Positions 35,843 to 45,174 of a stretch of DNA of 64,000 bases are shown here, in pieces (within the stretch, counting starts at the first letter, position 1; every line of letters starts with the position of its first letter). The position numbers and the translations under genes were made by a program. Under the pieces are notes generated by a model. That model was given only the letters and a program-made list of their open reading frames with translations, was not told the DNA's origin and did not search any database. Source of the DNA: Methanolacinia petrolearia DSM 11571 (GTDB lineage: Archaea > Halobacteriota > Methanomicrobia > Methanomicrobiales > Methanomicrobiaceae); the NCBI RefSeq assembly GCF_000147875.1, contig NC_014507.1:2170001-2234000 (forward strand), given 5' to 3'.

Positions 35843-36247
35843 ATGAAAGACACTCTACTGACTGACAGGCAAAAAGAAGTGTTGAGGTACAGGAAGCAGG
35901 GCCTGACGCAGCAGCAGATAGCTGATATCATACACACGTCCAAGGCAAATATCTGCACCATTGAAAAGGCTGCGATGGAGAATATTAAAAAAGCCCGCGA
36001 AACTCTCGATTTTCTCTACACGCTCGATACTACCCATCTCTGTACAATAGAGAAGGGGATGGATTCGCTCGATGCCGTAAAAAAGATATTTGCGGAAGCC
36101 GAAAAGCCCGGCATCAAGATCCAGTACGATACGATTTCACTGATAAACAAGATGCGCGAATCGAATCCTGAAAAATTCAGGGGAAGATACATAAAAGAGG
36201 ACCTGGAGATCTATATCAACGAAGACGGGGACATCTTCATCAGTTAA
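35843..36247 (+). CDS. Tfx family DNA-binding protein
   Basis: Transcription regulator of the Tfx family, about 134 residues; the founding member binds the fmdE promoter region in Methanothermobacter. The N-terminal helix-turn-helix (LTDRQKEVLRYRKQGLTQ, then IADIIHTSKANICTIEK) is followed by the conserved C-terminal Tfx domain. ATG 35843 follows GTG 35840; either may be used. GTTTAAATTAA ending at 35820 is a TATA box about 25 bp upstream, so the mRNA is probably leaderless. Its divergence from mtd suggests, without proving, that it controls mtd. Confidence 0.85.
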   Translation: MKDTLLTDRQKEVLRYRKQGLTQQQIADIIHTSKANICTIEKAAMENIKKARETLDFLYTLDTTHLCTIEKGMDSLDAVKKIFAEAEKPGIKIQYDTISLINKMRESNPEKFRGRYIKEDLEIYINEDGDIFIS

Positions 36248-36362
36248 ACGAATATCATATTGTTTTTTGCCAATCTACAAACGCAATCGCATAATATAAA
36301 GATCCGCACTCAGACCTGTTACGGCGAACCACTTTTACATCCCGCACGGAATGTTTTAAATA

Positions 36363-36372
36363 GATTTATATT
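36363..36372 (+). promoter_or_regulatory. TATA box upstream of the structured RNA region
   Basis: TTTATATTAT preceded by GTTTTAAATAG; predicted start of transcription near 36395, 40 nt before the closing helix of the candidate RNA and 465 nt before uL3. Confidence 0.4.
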
Positions 36373-36433
36373 ATCTCAGAAAAAATATTTAGGAACCCAT
36401 TATGGGATTATATGGATCGCATGAAGAACGAGA

Positions 36434-36796
36434 GCCGGACCGGCCCTCAAAACAGCGAAACCTAAATCCCGGTGGTTGCCCGGACAACGTAATCGCTGTC
36501 CGGAGATTGCCGAGAAAGGACAAAAAGCCTATGAAGGCTTTCTGTTCGGCTGACAAAGTAGGATCTGATAAATGCGCCTCAAGGGTGGACGAAATTTTCG
36601 GCCCTTTATCCGACGGGATAGCGCACAAATAGGTCAGAATCTTTAGAGAGAGATTTCCGATAACAGGAAAGACAAGGCAGAGGAAAAACGTCCTGTATAA
36701 CAGGCAGGTTCCCGGCCGAATGCAGACAGCATTACAGTCTGCCGCAGTTATGGTTATTCTCAGATTCAGCAGACCGAAAATCCTTTTTGGTCCGGC
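36434..36796 (+). ncRNA. Candidate structured RNA (about 363 nt)
   Basis: I find no convincing protein gene between the Tfx gene and uL3 (36248-36859), but many nested inverted repeats that form one consistent fold. Closing helix GCCGGACC/GGTCCGGC (36434-36441 with 36789-36796). Hairpin 36480-36486/36497-36503 (CCGGACA/TGTCCGG). A two-part stem 36509-36513/36546-36550 with inner 36524-36529/36536-36541. A core helix 36561-36568/36760-36767 encloses stems at 36573-36577/36617-36621, 36654-36658/36666-36670, 36692-36696/36700-36704 and 36722-36727/36737-36742. A final hairpin, 36798-36805/36812-36819, lies just after. It lacks the conserved boxes of RNase P RNA and the SRP helix-8 motif. It may be a separate RNA or the leader of the ribosomal protein operon. 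Confidence 0.5.
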
Positions 36797-36859
36797 CGAA
36801 ATCCGTAAACCCGGATTTCTCGGAAAAAAGTTCAAAGAATAAACAGGACTGATTGATAA

Positions 36860-37873
36860 ATGCCTGGAACAACCAGACCACGCAGAGGATCACTTGCATA
36901 CAGCCCGCGCAAAAGGGCGAAGAGTCAGGTACCGAAGTACCACTCATGGCCTTCGTACAACGGAGAGCCAGCCTTTCAGGGTTATGCAGGTTATAAAGTG
37001 GGTATGACTCATGTCATTATGATCGATGACCACAAGAACAGTCCATCGGAAGGAAAAGAGATCTCAGTACCGGTTACGGTAATCGAGATTCCGCCGATGA
37101 AAGTCATCGCGATTCGTGCCTATACAAACGACACATACGGCAGGAAAGCATTCGCCGAAGTTTGGTCAGAAAACATCGACGAGAGCATCTCACGTGCTAC
37201 ACAGATCCCAAAGAAGCACAATGCCGAAGAACAGAAAGAGAAAATTCTTAAAGGCATCGAAGACGGCTTTGTAACCGACATTTTTGCAATAATGTACACG
37301 CAGCCCGAACAGCTCACAGGTGTCCCGAAGAAAGTTCCGGAACTGATGGAGATCCGCATCGCAGGCGGAGACCTCAGCACACGCCTCGACTTCGGAATCT
37401 CCAAGCTGGGAGAGGAAGTCGAGATCGAGAATGTAGCAAACGCCGGACAGTACATCGATGTAACTGCCGTTACAACCGGAAAGGGAACCCAGGGTGCAGT
37501 AAAACGCTGGGGCATTCAGGTAAGAAAGCGCAAGCACTCACGCGGAAAGAAGAAGCGCCATATCGGAAACCTCGGACCGTGGACACCTCACCACGTAAGG
37601 TGGCAGGTACCGCAGATGGGTCAGATGGGATACCAGCAGAGGACCGAATTCAACAAGCGCATCCTCAGGATCGGCAATAACCCCGAAGAGATCAACCCGG
37701 ATGGAGGATTCCTCCACTACGGACTTGTCAGGGGAAAATACGTTCTGATCAAAGGCTCGATCCCCGGACCTACAAAGCGTCTCATAAGGATTCGCCCGGC
37801 AATACGCCAGGGAGAGCATGTCTTCCGCGAACCGTCGATTAACTTCGTCAGCACAATGAGTAAGCAGGGGTGA
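36860..37873 (+). CDS. rpl3: Ribosomal protein uL3
   Basis: Large-subunit protein next to the peptidyl-transferase centre and first gene of the operon. 337 residues, archaeal/eukaryotic-length L3 ([19 protein letters not shown] start; [19 protein letters not shown]). No strong ribosome-binding site is visible (GATTGATAA). 8 nt separate it from uL4. Confidence 0.96.
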   Translation: MPGTTRPRRGSLAYSPRKRAKSQVPKYHSWPSYNGEPAFQGYAGYKVGMTHVIMIDDHKNSPSEGKEISVPVTVIEIPPMKVIAIRAYTNDTYGRKAFAEVWSENIDESISRATQIPKKHNAEEQKEKILKGIEDGFVTDIFAIMYTQPEQLTGVPKKVPELMEIRIAGGDLSTRLDFGISKLGEEVEIENVANAGQYIDVTAVTTGKGTQGAVKRWGIQVRKRKHSRGKKKRHIGNLGPWTPHHVRWQVPQMGQMGYQQRTEFNKRILRIGNNPEEINPDGGFLHYGLVRGKYVLIKGSIPGPTKRLIRIRPAIRQGEHVFREPSINFVSTMSKQG

Positions 37874-37881
37874 AATAGACG

Positions 37882-38628
37882 ATGAAAACACAGATAAAAA
37901 CAATTGACGGAAAGGACGCAGGCGAGATCGAGCTTCCGGTTCTTTTCGAAGAGGAATATCGTCCCGACCTCATTAAAAAGGCTGTAATCTCGATCCAGAG
38001 CATGCGCTACCAGCCTCACGGAACAAACCCATACGCAGGAATAAAAACTTCCGCAGAGTCATGGGGAAGCGGACGCGGTGTTGCACAGGTCCCGAGGATT
38101 AAGAACGGTTCACGTGTAGCAAGAATCCCGCAGGCTGTAGGCGGACGTGCGGCACACCCCCCGAAGGTTGAAAAGATCCTTGTAAAGAAGATCAACAAGC
38201 AGGAAAAGAGAAAAGCGATGAGATCGGCAATCGCTGCAACCACAAACGAGGAACTTGTTCTTGCAAGAGGTCACATCTTTGAAGGGGCAGTACCGGTAGT
38301 TTTCGAGGAAGCCTTTGAAGACCTGAAATCAACAAAAGAAGTAGCAGACGCACTCAGGGCAGCAGGACTCTACGAAGATGTAGTCCGTGCAAGGAACTCA
38401 AGAAAGGTTCGTGCAGGACGCGGAAAGCTCCGTGGAAGACGCTACAAGCAGAGAAAGAGTCTCCTTATCGTTACAGGCGACAAGCAGCTTCGCGCCGGCA
38501 AGAATCTTGCAGGTGTAGACATTACAACAGTCGAACAGCTGAATGTAGAACTCCTGGCACCCGGAACACAGGCAGGAAGACTTACTGTATGGACAGTGCC
38601 TGCCATAAACAGACTGGGGGAGATGTGA
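37882..38628 (+). CDS. rpl4: Ribosomal protein uL4
   Basis: Large-subunit protein lining the exit tunnel, 248 residues. Typical archaeal form ([40 protein letters not shown]). 1 nt separates it from uL23. Confidence 0.96.
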   Translation: MKTQIKTIDGKDAGEIELPVLFEEEYRPDLIKKAVISIQSMRYQPHGTNPYAGIKTSAESWGSGRGVAQVPRIKNGSRVARIPQAVGGRAAHPPKVEKILVKKINKQEKRKAMRSAIAATTNEELVLARGHIFEGAVPVVFEEAFEDLKSTKEVADALRAAGLYEDVVRARNSRKVRAGRGKLRGRRYKQRKSLLIVTGDKQLRAGKNLAGVDITTVEQLNVELLAPGTQAGRLTVWTVPAINRLGEM

Positions 38629-38629
38629 A

Positions 38630-38878
38630 ATGATAATCAAGCACCCGTATGTTTCGGAAAAGGCTTCAATGGACATGGAATATGAAGGCAAACTTCAGTT
38701 CATAGTCGACAACAAGGCTTCGAAAAAACAGATCGCTGCAGAGCTTGAGAAGATGTTTGGCCAGAACGTCAAATCAGTCAGAACCCTGATGACGATGAAG
38801 GGCCAGAAGAAAGCGATCGTATGCTTCGAGAACGAGAAGGCCGGCGAGGAGATCCTCAGCAGGCTCGGAATCATGTAA
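38630..38878 (+). CDS. rpl23: Ribosomal protein uL23
   Basis: Exit-tunnel rim protein and docking site for SRP, 82 residues (HPYVSEKASMDMEYEGKLQF, KKQIAAELEKMF). Follows uL4 almost directly; ribosome-binding site GGAGATG lies within the uL4 end. Confidence 0.96.
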   Translation: MIIKHPYVSEKASMDMEYEGKLQFIVDNKASKKQIAAELEKMFGQNVKSVRTLMTMKGQKKAIVCFENEKAGEEILSRLGIM

Positions 38879-38888
38879 GGTGGTCTAA

Positions 38889-39602
38889 ATGGGAAAACGA
38901 ATTATCTCACAGAACCGCGGACGCGGAGGACCTACATACCGTGCACCCTCGCACAAGTATAAGGCGTCGCTCAAGCACCCCGGCAATGTCAAAGAGACAA
39001 TAAAGGGACAGATCATTGACATCGAGCATGATCCGGCCCGCCACGCACCTATTGCAAAGGTCGAACTCGAAGACGGAAAGAAGATGTTCATGCTCGTTAC
39101 TGAAGGGATGGGCGTCTCCGAGAAGGTCGCATGGGGACCCGAAGCAGGAATCAGCAACGGAAACACCCTCAGCCTTAAGGACATCCCCGTAGGAGCATAC
39201 GTCTGCAACGTCGAGGCAAGGCCAAACGACGGCGGAAAGTTTATTCGCGCAAGCGGTGTTCAGGCACAGGTTATCGGAAAATCCGACGACGGACGTGTCG
39301 GTATCAAGATGCCGAGCGGAAAGAACAAGTGGTTCAACGAAGACTGCCGTGCAACAATCGGAATCGTCGCAGGCGGAGGACGCAGCGAGAAACCGTTCGT
39401 CAAGGCAGGAAAGAAGTACCACAAGGTCAAGTCACAGGCACAGAAGTGGCCGAGAGTCAAGGGTGTCTGCATGAACGTCATCGACCACCCGTTCGGTGGC
39501 GGTGGACACCAGCACTGCGGAAGGCCGAAGACTGTTTCAAGAGGCACTTCACCCGGAAGAAAGGTCGGTCATATTGCGGCCAAACGCACAGGAAGGAAAT
39601 AA
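38889..39602 (+). CDS. rpl2: Ribosomal protein uL2
   Basis: Core large-subunit protein required for subunit association, 237 residues. RGGPTYRAPSHKYKASLKHP start and the conserved NVIDHPFGGGGHQH region near the end, with the His that approaches the active centre. GGTG lies 8 nt before the ATG. Confidence 0.97.
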   Translation: MGKRIISQNRGRGGPTYRAPSHKYKASLKHPGNVKETIKGQIIDIEHDPARHAPIAKVELEDGKKMFMLVTEGMGVSEKVAWGPEAGISNGNTLSLKDIPVGAYVCNVEARPNDGGKFIRASGVQAQVIGKSDDGRVGIKMPSGKNKWFNEDCRATIGIVAGGGRSEKPFVKAGKKYHKVKSQAQKWPRVKGVCMNVIDHPFGGGGHQHCGRPKTVSRGTSPGRKVGHIAAKRTGRK

Positions 39603-39619
39603 TCAAGGGGTGAAAAAAT

Positions 39620-40033
39620 ATGGCAAAGAAAACTCAGAAGCGCTTGCCGAGGCGAAAAGAAGAATTTACGTACCACGGCTACAAAATCGAAGAACTTCAG
39701 CAGATGAGCCTTACAGAGCTTCTCCCCATCATGCCTTCAAGGGCACGCCGCAAATACAACCGCGGACTTTCACCGGGGCAGGAAAAGCTGATTTCTGATA
39801 TGAGAGAGGGCAAGGAGCGTGTACGGACGCACCTCCGTGACATGGTAATCATGCCCGAGATGATAGGAAAGACGATCGAAGTGCACAACGGGAAGGAGTT
39901 TGTGAAAGTAGAGCTCCAGCCCGAAGCGGTGTTCCACTACCTTGGAGAGTTCGCCCTTACAAGAAGACGCGTTACTCACGGAAGTGCAGGTATCGGTGCA
40001 ACAAGATCCAGTAAATACGTACCGCTGAAGTGA
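39620..40033 (+). CDS. rps19: Ribosomal protein uS19
   Basis: Head protein of the small subunit, 137 residues, with the conserved [11 protein letters not shown] and [29 protein letters not shown] end. GGGGTG lies 8 nt before the ATG. Confidence 0.96.
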   Translation: MAKKTQKRLPRRKEEFTYHGYKIEELQQMSLTELLPIMPSRARRKYNRGLSPGQEKLISDMREGKERVRTHLRDMVIMPEMIGKTIEVHNGKEFVKVELQPEAVFHYLGEFALTRRRVTHGSAGIGATRSSKYVPLK

Positions 40034-40038
40034 TGGCA

Positions 40039-40500
40039 ATGGCAAGGACAGATTATTCACTAAACATCAAAGGCGATGAAGTTGCCCGTGCGAAAGCAAA
40101 CGAACTTCCGATCTCGCCCAAGCACGCCATCGAGATTGCCGCATTCATCAAAGGCAAAACCACAGCAGAGGCCATAGATTATCTTGAAAACGTAGTTGCA
40201 CTCAAAAAGGCAATCCCGTTCAAGAAGTTCAACTGCAATGTTGCACACAAGAAAGGCCTGGACAAGTGGGACGCCGGAAGATACCCGGTAAAAGCTTCAG
40301 AGGAGTACCTCAGGCTCTTAAGATCGGTCGAGAAGAACGCCGAATACATAGGTCTCGACACGGATAACCTCGAGATATTCCATGTATCGGCAAACAGGGG
40401 CCGCAGGCAGAGAGGTATCTTCCCACGTGCAATGGGAAGAGCTACACCGAAATTTGCAGAATCGGTCAACATTGAAATTCTAGTAAAGGAGGCCCAGTAA
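40039..40500 (+). CDS. rpl22: Ribosomal protein uL22
   Basis: Tunnel-lining large-subunit protein, about 153 residues. The start [12 protein letters not shown] at 40039 matches archaeal L22; ATG 40033 and GTG 40030 are in frame and overlap the uS19 stop (TGATG), so coupling is possible. Shares 1 nt with uS3 (TAATG). Confidence 0.94.
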   Translation: MARTDYSLNIKGDEVARAKANELPISPKHAIEIAAFIKGKTTAEAIDYLENVVALKKAIPFKKFNCNVAHKKGLDKWDAGRYPVKASEEYLRLLRSVEKNAEYIGLDTDNLEIFHVSANRGRRQRGIFPRAMGRATPKFAESVNIEILVKEAQ

Positions 40501-41225
40501 TGGCAGTTGAAAGAAGGTTCGTGGAAGACGGTGTACGTGCTGCACGTGTGGAAAAATATCTCCGCAAAGAGCTCAAAAGAGCCGGATACGGCGGAACCGA
40601 GATCGTCAGGACACCTCTCGGAACACAGATAACAATCTACGCCGAGAAACCCGGTATTGTTATCGGAAAGGGCGGAAAAGTAGTCCGCGAGATCACATCA
40701 AATCTCCAGAACGATTACGGCATCGAATCCCCGCAGATCGAAGTCCAGCAAGTTGAAAACCCGGCATTCAATGCACAGATTATGGCAGAACGCCTCGCGA
40801 ATTCACTGGAGAGAGGCTGGTACTTCCGTAAGGCAGGAACCAGCATCATCAGGCGCATAATGGAATCCGGAGCTCTTGGCTGCGAAGTCGTCATCTCAGG
40901 AAAGCTCACCGGAGCAAGGTCGCGTGTCCAGAAATTTACCGAAGGCTACATCAAGCATGCCGGAGAGCCCAGCGAGACAATTGTCGAGCATGGTTTTGCA
41001 ATTGCAATAAAGAAACTCGGAGTCATCGGTTGTCAGGTAAAGATCGTTCCGCCGGGAGCACAGCTTCCGGACCATTTCGAAGTTTTAGAACCTGAAACAA
41101 TCAGCAAATCGGAACCTGCCAGGGCAGAACCCGAAGAAGAGATCCCTGAAGAAGATATCATCGGACAGGAGATCGACGCCGAGATGGAAGCTGTTGAAGA
41201 TGTTCCCAAAGAGGAGGACTTCTGA
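40500..41225 (+). CDS. rps3: Ribosomal protein uS3 with acidic tail
   Basis: Small-subunit protein at the mRNA entry, 241 residues, with a KH domain (KPGIVIGKGGKVVREI). The last ~38 residues are strongly acidic and rich in E, D and P (EPEEEIPEEDIIGQEIDAE), an extension beyond the ordinary fold and similar in character to the eL32 tail. Abuts uL29. Confidence 0.96.
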   Translation: MAVERRFVEDGVRAARVEKYLRKELKRAGYGGTEIVRTPLGTQITIYAEKPGIVIGKGGKVVREITSNLQNDYGIESPQIEVQQVENPAFNAQIMAERLANSLERGWYFRKAGTSIIRRIMESGALGCEVVISGKLTGARSRVQKFTEGYIKHAGEPSETIVEHGFAIAIKKLGVIGCQVKIVPPGAQLPDHFEVLEPETISKSEPARAEPEEEIPEEDIIGQEIDAEMEAVEDVPKEEDF

Positions 41226-41432
41226 ATGGCAATATTCCGTGCATCCGAAGTCAGCCAGTTCAGTGACGCTGAACTGACAGAACAGCTCTCAAAACTGGAG
41301 CTTGAGCTCGTTCAGGATCTTGGCAAGGTCAGCGCAGGAGGAGCACCGGAGAACCCCGGTCGCATCCACGAAGTAAAGCGCACGATCGCCAGGATCAAAA
41401 CGGAGCAGACAAAGAGGAGTAAAGAGGCGTGA
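41226..41432 (+). CDS. rpl29: Ribosomal protein uL29
   Basis: Small helical protein at the tunnel exit, 68 residues (SQFSDAELTEQLSKLELEL; NPGRIHEVKRTIARIKTE). Ends in TGA that overlaps the GTG start of rnp1 by 4 nt. Confidence 0.95.
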   Translation: MAIFRASEVSQFSDAELTEQLSKLELELVQDLGKVSAGGAPENPGRIHEVKRTIARIKTEQTKRSKEA

Positions 41433-41710
41433 TAACACCAGGGAATATCTGCAGGCATGAACTCATCGGTCTTAAGGCAGCGGTAGAGAGATCCACAAAT
41501 CCTTCACAGGTCGGGATCTCCGGCATCGTTGCAGACGAGACTAAGAACATGCTTGTAATATTCTCAGGTGACCGCCTCAAAGCAGTGCAGAAGAAAGGGG
41601 CTGTATTCAGGATGCATCTCCCAGATGATACTCTAGTAAGAGTTGATGGATCGGTGCTTGTTGCGCAGCCTGAAAAAAGAATCAGCATGCGAATTAGAAA
41701 ACCGAGGTAA
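41429..41710 (+). CDS. rnp1: Ribonuclease P protein component 1 (Rpp29/Pop4)
   Basis: Protein subunit of archaeal RNase P, which matures tRNA 5' ends. 93 residues, Sm-like barrel, recognised by the start TPGNICRHELIGLKAAVERS and GISGIVADETKNMLVI. The GTG start lies inside the uL29 stop (GTGA), so translation is probably coupled. Its place in the ribosomal operon is normal for archaea. Confidence 0.93.
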   Translation: MITPGNICRHELIGLKAAVERSTNPSQVGISGIVADETKNMLVIFSGDRLKAVQKKGAVFRMHLPDDTLVRVDGSVLVAQPEKRISMRIRKPR

Positions 41711-41713
41711 ATA

Positions 41714-42040
41714 ATGGCTAAAAATATAGGGTTAAACGTTAACATTCCCGAAAAGGAATGCGACGACGTAAACTGTCCATTTCATGGCAATTTGCCGGTA
41801 CGCGGCCAGGTGATTACCGGCAAAGTCGTGAGTGACCGAATGCAGGGATCTGTTGTTGTTGCAAGAGATTACCTGCACTACGTGAAGAAGTACAAGCGTT
41901 ACGAAAAACGCTCGTCAAAGCTTCACGCACACAACCCTCCGTGTCTTGGAGCCAAGGTCGGCGACACTGTAAAGATCGCAGAGTGCAGACCGCTCTCCAA
42001 GACAAAGACCTTCGTAGTAGTGGAGGTGACTGAGGAATGA
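41714..42040 (+). CDS. rps17: Ribosomal protein uS17
   Basis: Small-subunit OB-fold protein, 108 residues, with archaeal features [17 protein letters not shown] and [20 protein letters not shown]. Overlaps uL14 by 4 nt (ATGA). Confidence 0.96.
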   Translation: MAKNIGLNVNIPEKECDDVNCPFHGNLPVRGQVITGKVVSDRMQGSVVVARDYLHYVKKYKRYEKRSSKLHAHNPPCLGAKVGDTVKIAECRPLSKTKTFVVVEVTEE

Positions 42041-42435
42041 AAGCAAAGCAGTCCAGAACTCCGAGAGCGCTTGCAACAGGTTCGAAACTTACCTGTGCAG
42101 ACAACACCGGTGCAAGGCAGGTCCAGGTAGTATCTGTCAACCAGTACCATGGTGTAAGAAAGCGCCAGCCGAAGCTCGGCCTTGGAGATATGGCAACAGT
42201 ATCAGTAAAGAAAGGAACTCCCGATATGCGCCGCAAACTTGAAAAAGCGGTAGTTATCAGGCAGAAAAAAGAGATCAGAAGGATCAACGGCCTGCGCCTT
42301 TCCTTTGAGGACAACGCAATGGTCATCACAAACGAGCGCGGCGAACCGAAGGGCACCGAGATCAAAGGACCGGTTGCAAGAGAGGTTGCCGAACGTTTCC
42401 CGAAGATCGGCTCCATGGCGACGATCATTGTATGA
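42037..42435 (+). CDS. rpl14: Ribosomal protein uL14
   Basis: Large-subunit interface protein, 132 residues ([38 protein letters not shown]). Begins inside the uS17 stop. Confidence 0.97.
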   Translation: MKAKQSRTPRALATGSKLTCADNTGARQVQVVSVNQYHGVRKRQPKLGLGDMATVSVKKGTPDMRRKLEKAVVIRQKKEIRRINGLRLSFEDNAMVITNERGEPKGTEIKGPVAREVAERFPKIGSMATIIV

Positions 42436-42446
42436 GGTGAGCTGAA

Positions 42447-42812
42447 ATGGTTAGAATTGCAAGTACACAGCCAAGAAAACAGCGCAAAGCGCGCTACAAC
42501 GCACCTCTGCATGCACGCGGAAAGTTCCTGAACGCTGCTCTCGCATCGGACTTACAGGAAAAATACGGCAAAAAGAGCTGCCGTATTGTAGTCGGTGACA
42601 CTGTAAAGGTCCAGAGAGGAGACTTCAGGGGCGAGGAAGGAGTCGTCGACGGTGTCGACACCGAGAAGGGAACAGTCATCGTTCACGGCGTATCCGTTAC
42701 AAAAGTCGACGGAACCGAGGTCCCGAGACCCGTATACGCATCGAGCGTGACGATTACAAAGCTCAAACTCGATGATAAAAAGCGTGAAGAGAGACTGGAG
42801 GCCGGAAACTAA
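42447..42812 (+). CDS. rpl24: Ribosomal protein uL24
   Basis: Large-subunit assembly protein with KOW motif, 121 residues (GDTVKVQRGDFRGEEGVVDG). GGTGAG precedes the ATG. Shares one base with eS4 (TAATG). Confidence 0.96.
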   Translation: MVRIASTQPRKQRKARYNAPLHARGKFLNAALASDLQEKYGKKSCRIVVGDTVKVQRGDFRGEEGVVDGVDTEKGTVIVHGVSVTKVDGTEVPRPVYASSVTITKLKLDDKKREERLEAGN

Positions 42813-43540
42813 TGTCAAATCATATGAAGAGACTCACTTCGCCTACGGGATGGCGTATCGCGAAGAAAGAGAATAAATTCGTCATCAAGACCGCACCGGG
42901 CCCCCACAACAGGAACTCGATGCCGATGGCGGTCTGGTTAAGGGACCACATGGGCTTAGCTCTCAACATGAAGGAAGTAAAGAAGATCCTCAAGGAACGT
43001 TCGGTAATCCTCAACGGAGTCCCGTGCACGGACTCGAAGCTTGGAATAGGCGTCTTCGACATCATCTCTATCCCGAAGGTTGACAAGTATTACAGGATTC
43101 TCCGCGACAAGAAGGGAGACTATGTATCGATACCCATCTCAGCAGATGATGCAAAGACACGCCTCTGCAAGGTCGAGAACAAGACGATCGTAAAGGGCGG
43201 AAAGATCCAGCTTAATCTTCGCTACGGTGCGAACCTGATAGTTGATTCACAGGATTACAAGCCCAAAGACTCGATAGTCATCGGACTTGAAGGCGACAAC
43301 CGCTTTAAAGTGACCGATCACTACCCGTTCGCAGAGGGAAGCGTTGCAATGATCATCGGAGGAAGCCACTCGGGAAAGATCGGCAGAATCTCAAAGATCG
43401 ATACAATCCCCGGAAGCATTTCGAACAGGGTCTACCTCAAAGACGAAAAGTCGGGCGAGGACTTCGACACCATTGAAGAATACATCTTCGTTATCGGTAC
43501 GACAGAACCTGCAGTAAAGGAATGGGGGATTGAGGCATGA
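42812..43540 (+). CDS. rps4e: Ribosomal protein eS4
   Basis: Archaeal/eukaryotic small-subunit protein, 242 residues, with an S4-like RNA-binding part (MKEVKKILKERSVILNGV) and a KOW part (GGSHSGKIGRI). Overlaps uL5 by 4 nt. Confidence 0.96.
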   Translation: MSNHMKRLTSPTGWRIAKKENKFVIKTAPGPHNRNSMPMAVWLRDHMGLALNMKEVKKILKERSVILNGVPCTDSKLGIGVFDIISIPKVDKYYRILRDKKGDYVSIPISADDAKTRLCKVENKTIVKGGKIQLNLRYGANLIVDSQDYKPKDSIVIGLEGDNRFKVTDHYPFAEGSVAMIIGGSHSGKIGRISKIDTIPGSISNRVYLKDEKSGEDFDTIEEYIFVIGTTEPAVKEWGIEA

Positions 43541-44043
43541 ACCTAATGCAGGACGTTCATATCGACAAGGTTGTTGTCCACATGAGCGTCGGTGAATCAG
43601 GTGACAAGCTTGTAAAGGCTGAAAATATCATCAGCGAGATTACAGGCCAGAAACCTGTCCGCACGATTGCAAAGAGAACACAGCCTGCCTTCGGAATCAG
43701 GAAGGGTCAGCCCATCGGCTGCAAGGTATATCTCAGGGGAAAGACCGCAGAGGATTTCGTCGAGACTTCCTTAAGCATCCTTGAGAACAAGATCTTTGAA
43801 TCACAGTTCGACCGCTCGGGAAACCTCTCATACGGAGTAGAGGAACATACCGACTTCCCGGGACAGTCATACGATCCGATGATCGGTATCTACGGCATGG
43901 ACGTAAACGTAATCCTTGAAAAGAAAGGAATACGGATCGCACGGCGGAACATTGAGAGAAAGAAGCTCCCGTCAAAGCAGAGAGTAACACGTGAAGATGC
44001 CGTCAAATTCATGACGGAAAAATACCAGGTGGAGGTGCTCTGA
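43537..44043 (+). CDS. rpl5: Ribosomal protein uL5
   Basis: Binds 5S rRNA, 168 residues ([52 protein letters not shown]-like [13 protein letters not shown]). Starts in the eS4 stop, ATGA. Confidence 0.96.
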   Translation: MNLMQDVHIDKVVVHMSVGESGDKLVKAENIISEITGQKPVRTIAKRTQPAFGIRKGQPIGCKVYLRGKTAEDFVETSLSILENKIFESQFDRSGNLSYGVEEHTDFPGQSYDPMIGIYGMDVNVILEKKGIRIARRNIERKKLPSKQRVTREDAVKFMTEKYQVEVL

Positions 44044-44044
44044 A

Positions 44045-44221
44045 ATGGCACAGAAAAAATCAAAGAACCAGAAGACACCTGAGAAGATCTACGGCCGCGG
44101 TGCGAACGAGTGCCAGATGTGCGGAAGAAAGCAGGGCCTTGTAAGAAGATACAAGATAATGCTTTGCCGCCAGTGTTTCCGTGAATCTGCCCAGAAGATC
44201 GGGTTTAAGAAGATGAATTAG
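44045..44221 (+). CDS. rps14: Ribosomal protein uS14 (zinc form)
   Basis: Small-subunit head protein of only 58 residues. Cys23, Cys26, Cys41 and Cys44 (NECQMCGRK ... MLCRQCFRE) form the zinc site of the archaeal type. GGAGGTG lies just before the ATG, within the uL5 end. Ends with TAG at 44219-44221. Confidence 0.95.
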   Translation: MAQKKSKNQKTPEKIYGRGANECQMCGRKQGLVRRYKIMLCRQCFRESAQKIGFKKMN

Positions 44222-44234
44222 AGGTGTATGCAAG

Positions 44235-44627
44235 ATGACAAGATTAAATCCTATTGCAGATGCAATGAGCGCCATCAAGAACGCCTCTGATACAGGCAAG
44301 ACCTCCTGCATCGTAGAGCCCGCAGGAAAACTTCTCGGCTCGATGCTCGGAATCATGAAAGAGGAAGGCTACATCGAAGGCTTTGAACTGATTGACGACG
44401 GAAGGGGCGGACAGTTTAAGGTCAGCCTCAACGGAAACATCAACAAATGCGGTGTTATTTCGCCAAGATTTGCAGTGAAGACCGACGAGATCGAAAAATG
44501 GGAAAACCAGTACCTTCCTGCAAAGAACTTCGGACTGCTGATAATGACCACCTCTCACGGGGTCATTTCGCACGAGAGCGCACGCCAGAAAGGTATCGGC
44601 GGCGAACTTCTCGCGTATGTATACTGA
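44235..44627 (+). CDS. rps8: Ribosomal protein uS8
   Basis: Binds 16S rRNA early in assembly, 130 residues ([40 protein letters not shown], i.e. the conserved TS.G..SH.eA end). GAGGTG precedes the ATG. Confidence 0.96.
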   Translation: MTRLNPIADAMSAIKNASDTGKTSCIVEPAGKLLGSMLGIMKEEGYIEGFELIDDGRGGQFKVSLNGNINKCGVISPRFAVKTDEIEKWENQYLPAKNFGLLIMTTSHGVISHESARQKGIGGELLAYVY

Positions 44628-44643
44628 GGAGTGACACAGAAGA

Positions 44644-45168
44644 ATGATTACAGAGAACAGAATTGAAATCCCTGAAGGAGTTAATGCAGAGATCACCGGC
44701 GGAAAACTGGTTGTCTCGGGAAAGAAAGGGACTCTGGAGCGTTTAATGCGTTACCCCGGCATCACAATCAGAATCGAAGACGGAGAGCTGATAATCTCGA
44801 CCGAATCACAGAGAAAGAAGATCTATGCGATGCTCGGGACATATGCATCACATGCGAAGAACATGTTCCGCGGTGTCAACGAGGAATACGAATACGGCAT
44901 GAAGGTCGTATACAGCCACTTCCCTATTCAGTTAAAGGAAATCGGCGGAAAACTCGAGATCGTAAACTTCCTCGGGGAGAAGGAACCGAGATATGCGGAT
45001 ATTCCTGAAGGTGTCAAGATGAAGATCGCCGGAGACGAGATCACACTCACAGGCATCGACAAGGAACTTGTAGGAACCACAGCTTCAAGGATAGAGAAGG
45101 CCACCAAAGTCAGGGGTCGTGACACCCGTGTATTCCAGGATGGCATATATATTGTGAGCAAGGCGTGA
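44644..45168 (+). CDS. rpl6: Ribosomal protein uL6
   Basis: Large-subunit protein near the factor-binding site, 174 residues, with two similar domains (NAEITGGKLVVSGKKGTLER; VKMKIAGDEITLTGIDKELV). Confidence 0.96.
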   Translation: MITENRIEIPEGVNAEITGGKLVVSGKKGTLERLMRYPGITIRIEDGELIISTESQRKKIYAMLGTYASHAKNMFRGVNEEYEYGMKVVYSHFPIQLKEIGGKLEIVNFLGEKEPRYADIPEGVKMKIAGDEITLTGIDKELVGTTASRIEKATKVRGRDTRVFQDGIYIVSKA

Positions 45169-45174
45169 TTTGAG

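Noticed and set aside
36434-36796. RNase P RNA or SRP RNA as the identity of the structured region
   Set aside because: The conserved GAGGAAAGUC and ACAGAA-type boxes of RNase P RNA are not in the right order or form, and the GGAAG...AGCAG motif of SRP helix 8 is missing.
36402-36842. A 147-codon frame upstream of uL3 interrupted only by one TAG, suggesting a pyrrolysine-type readthrough gene
   Set aside because: Nothing in the translation resembles a known family, no ribosome-binding site precedes the ATG, Methanomicrobiales are not expected to decode TAG as pyrrolysine, and the nested inverted repeats explain the region better.
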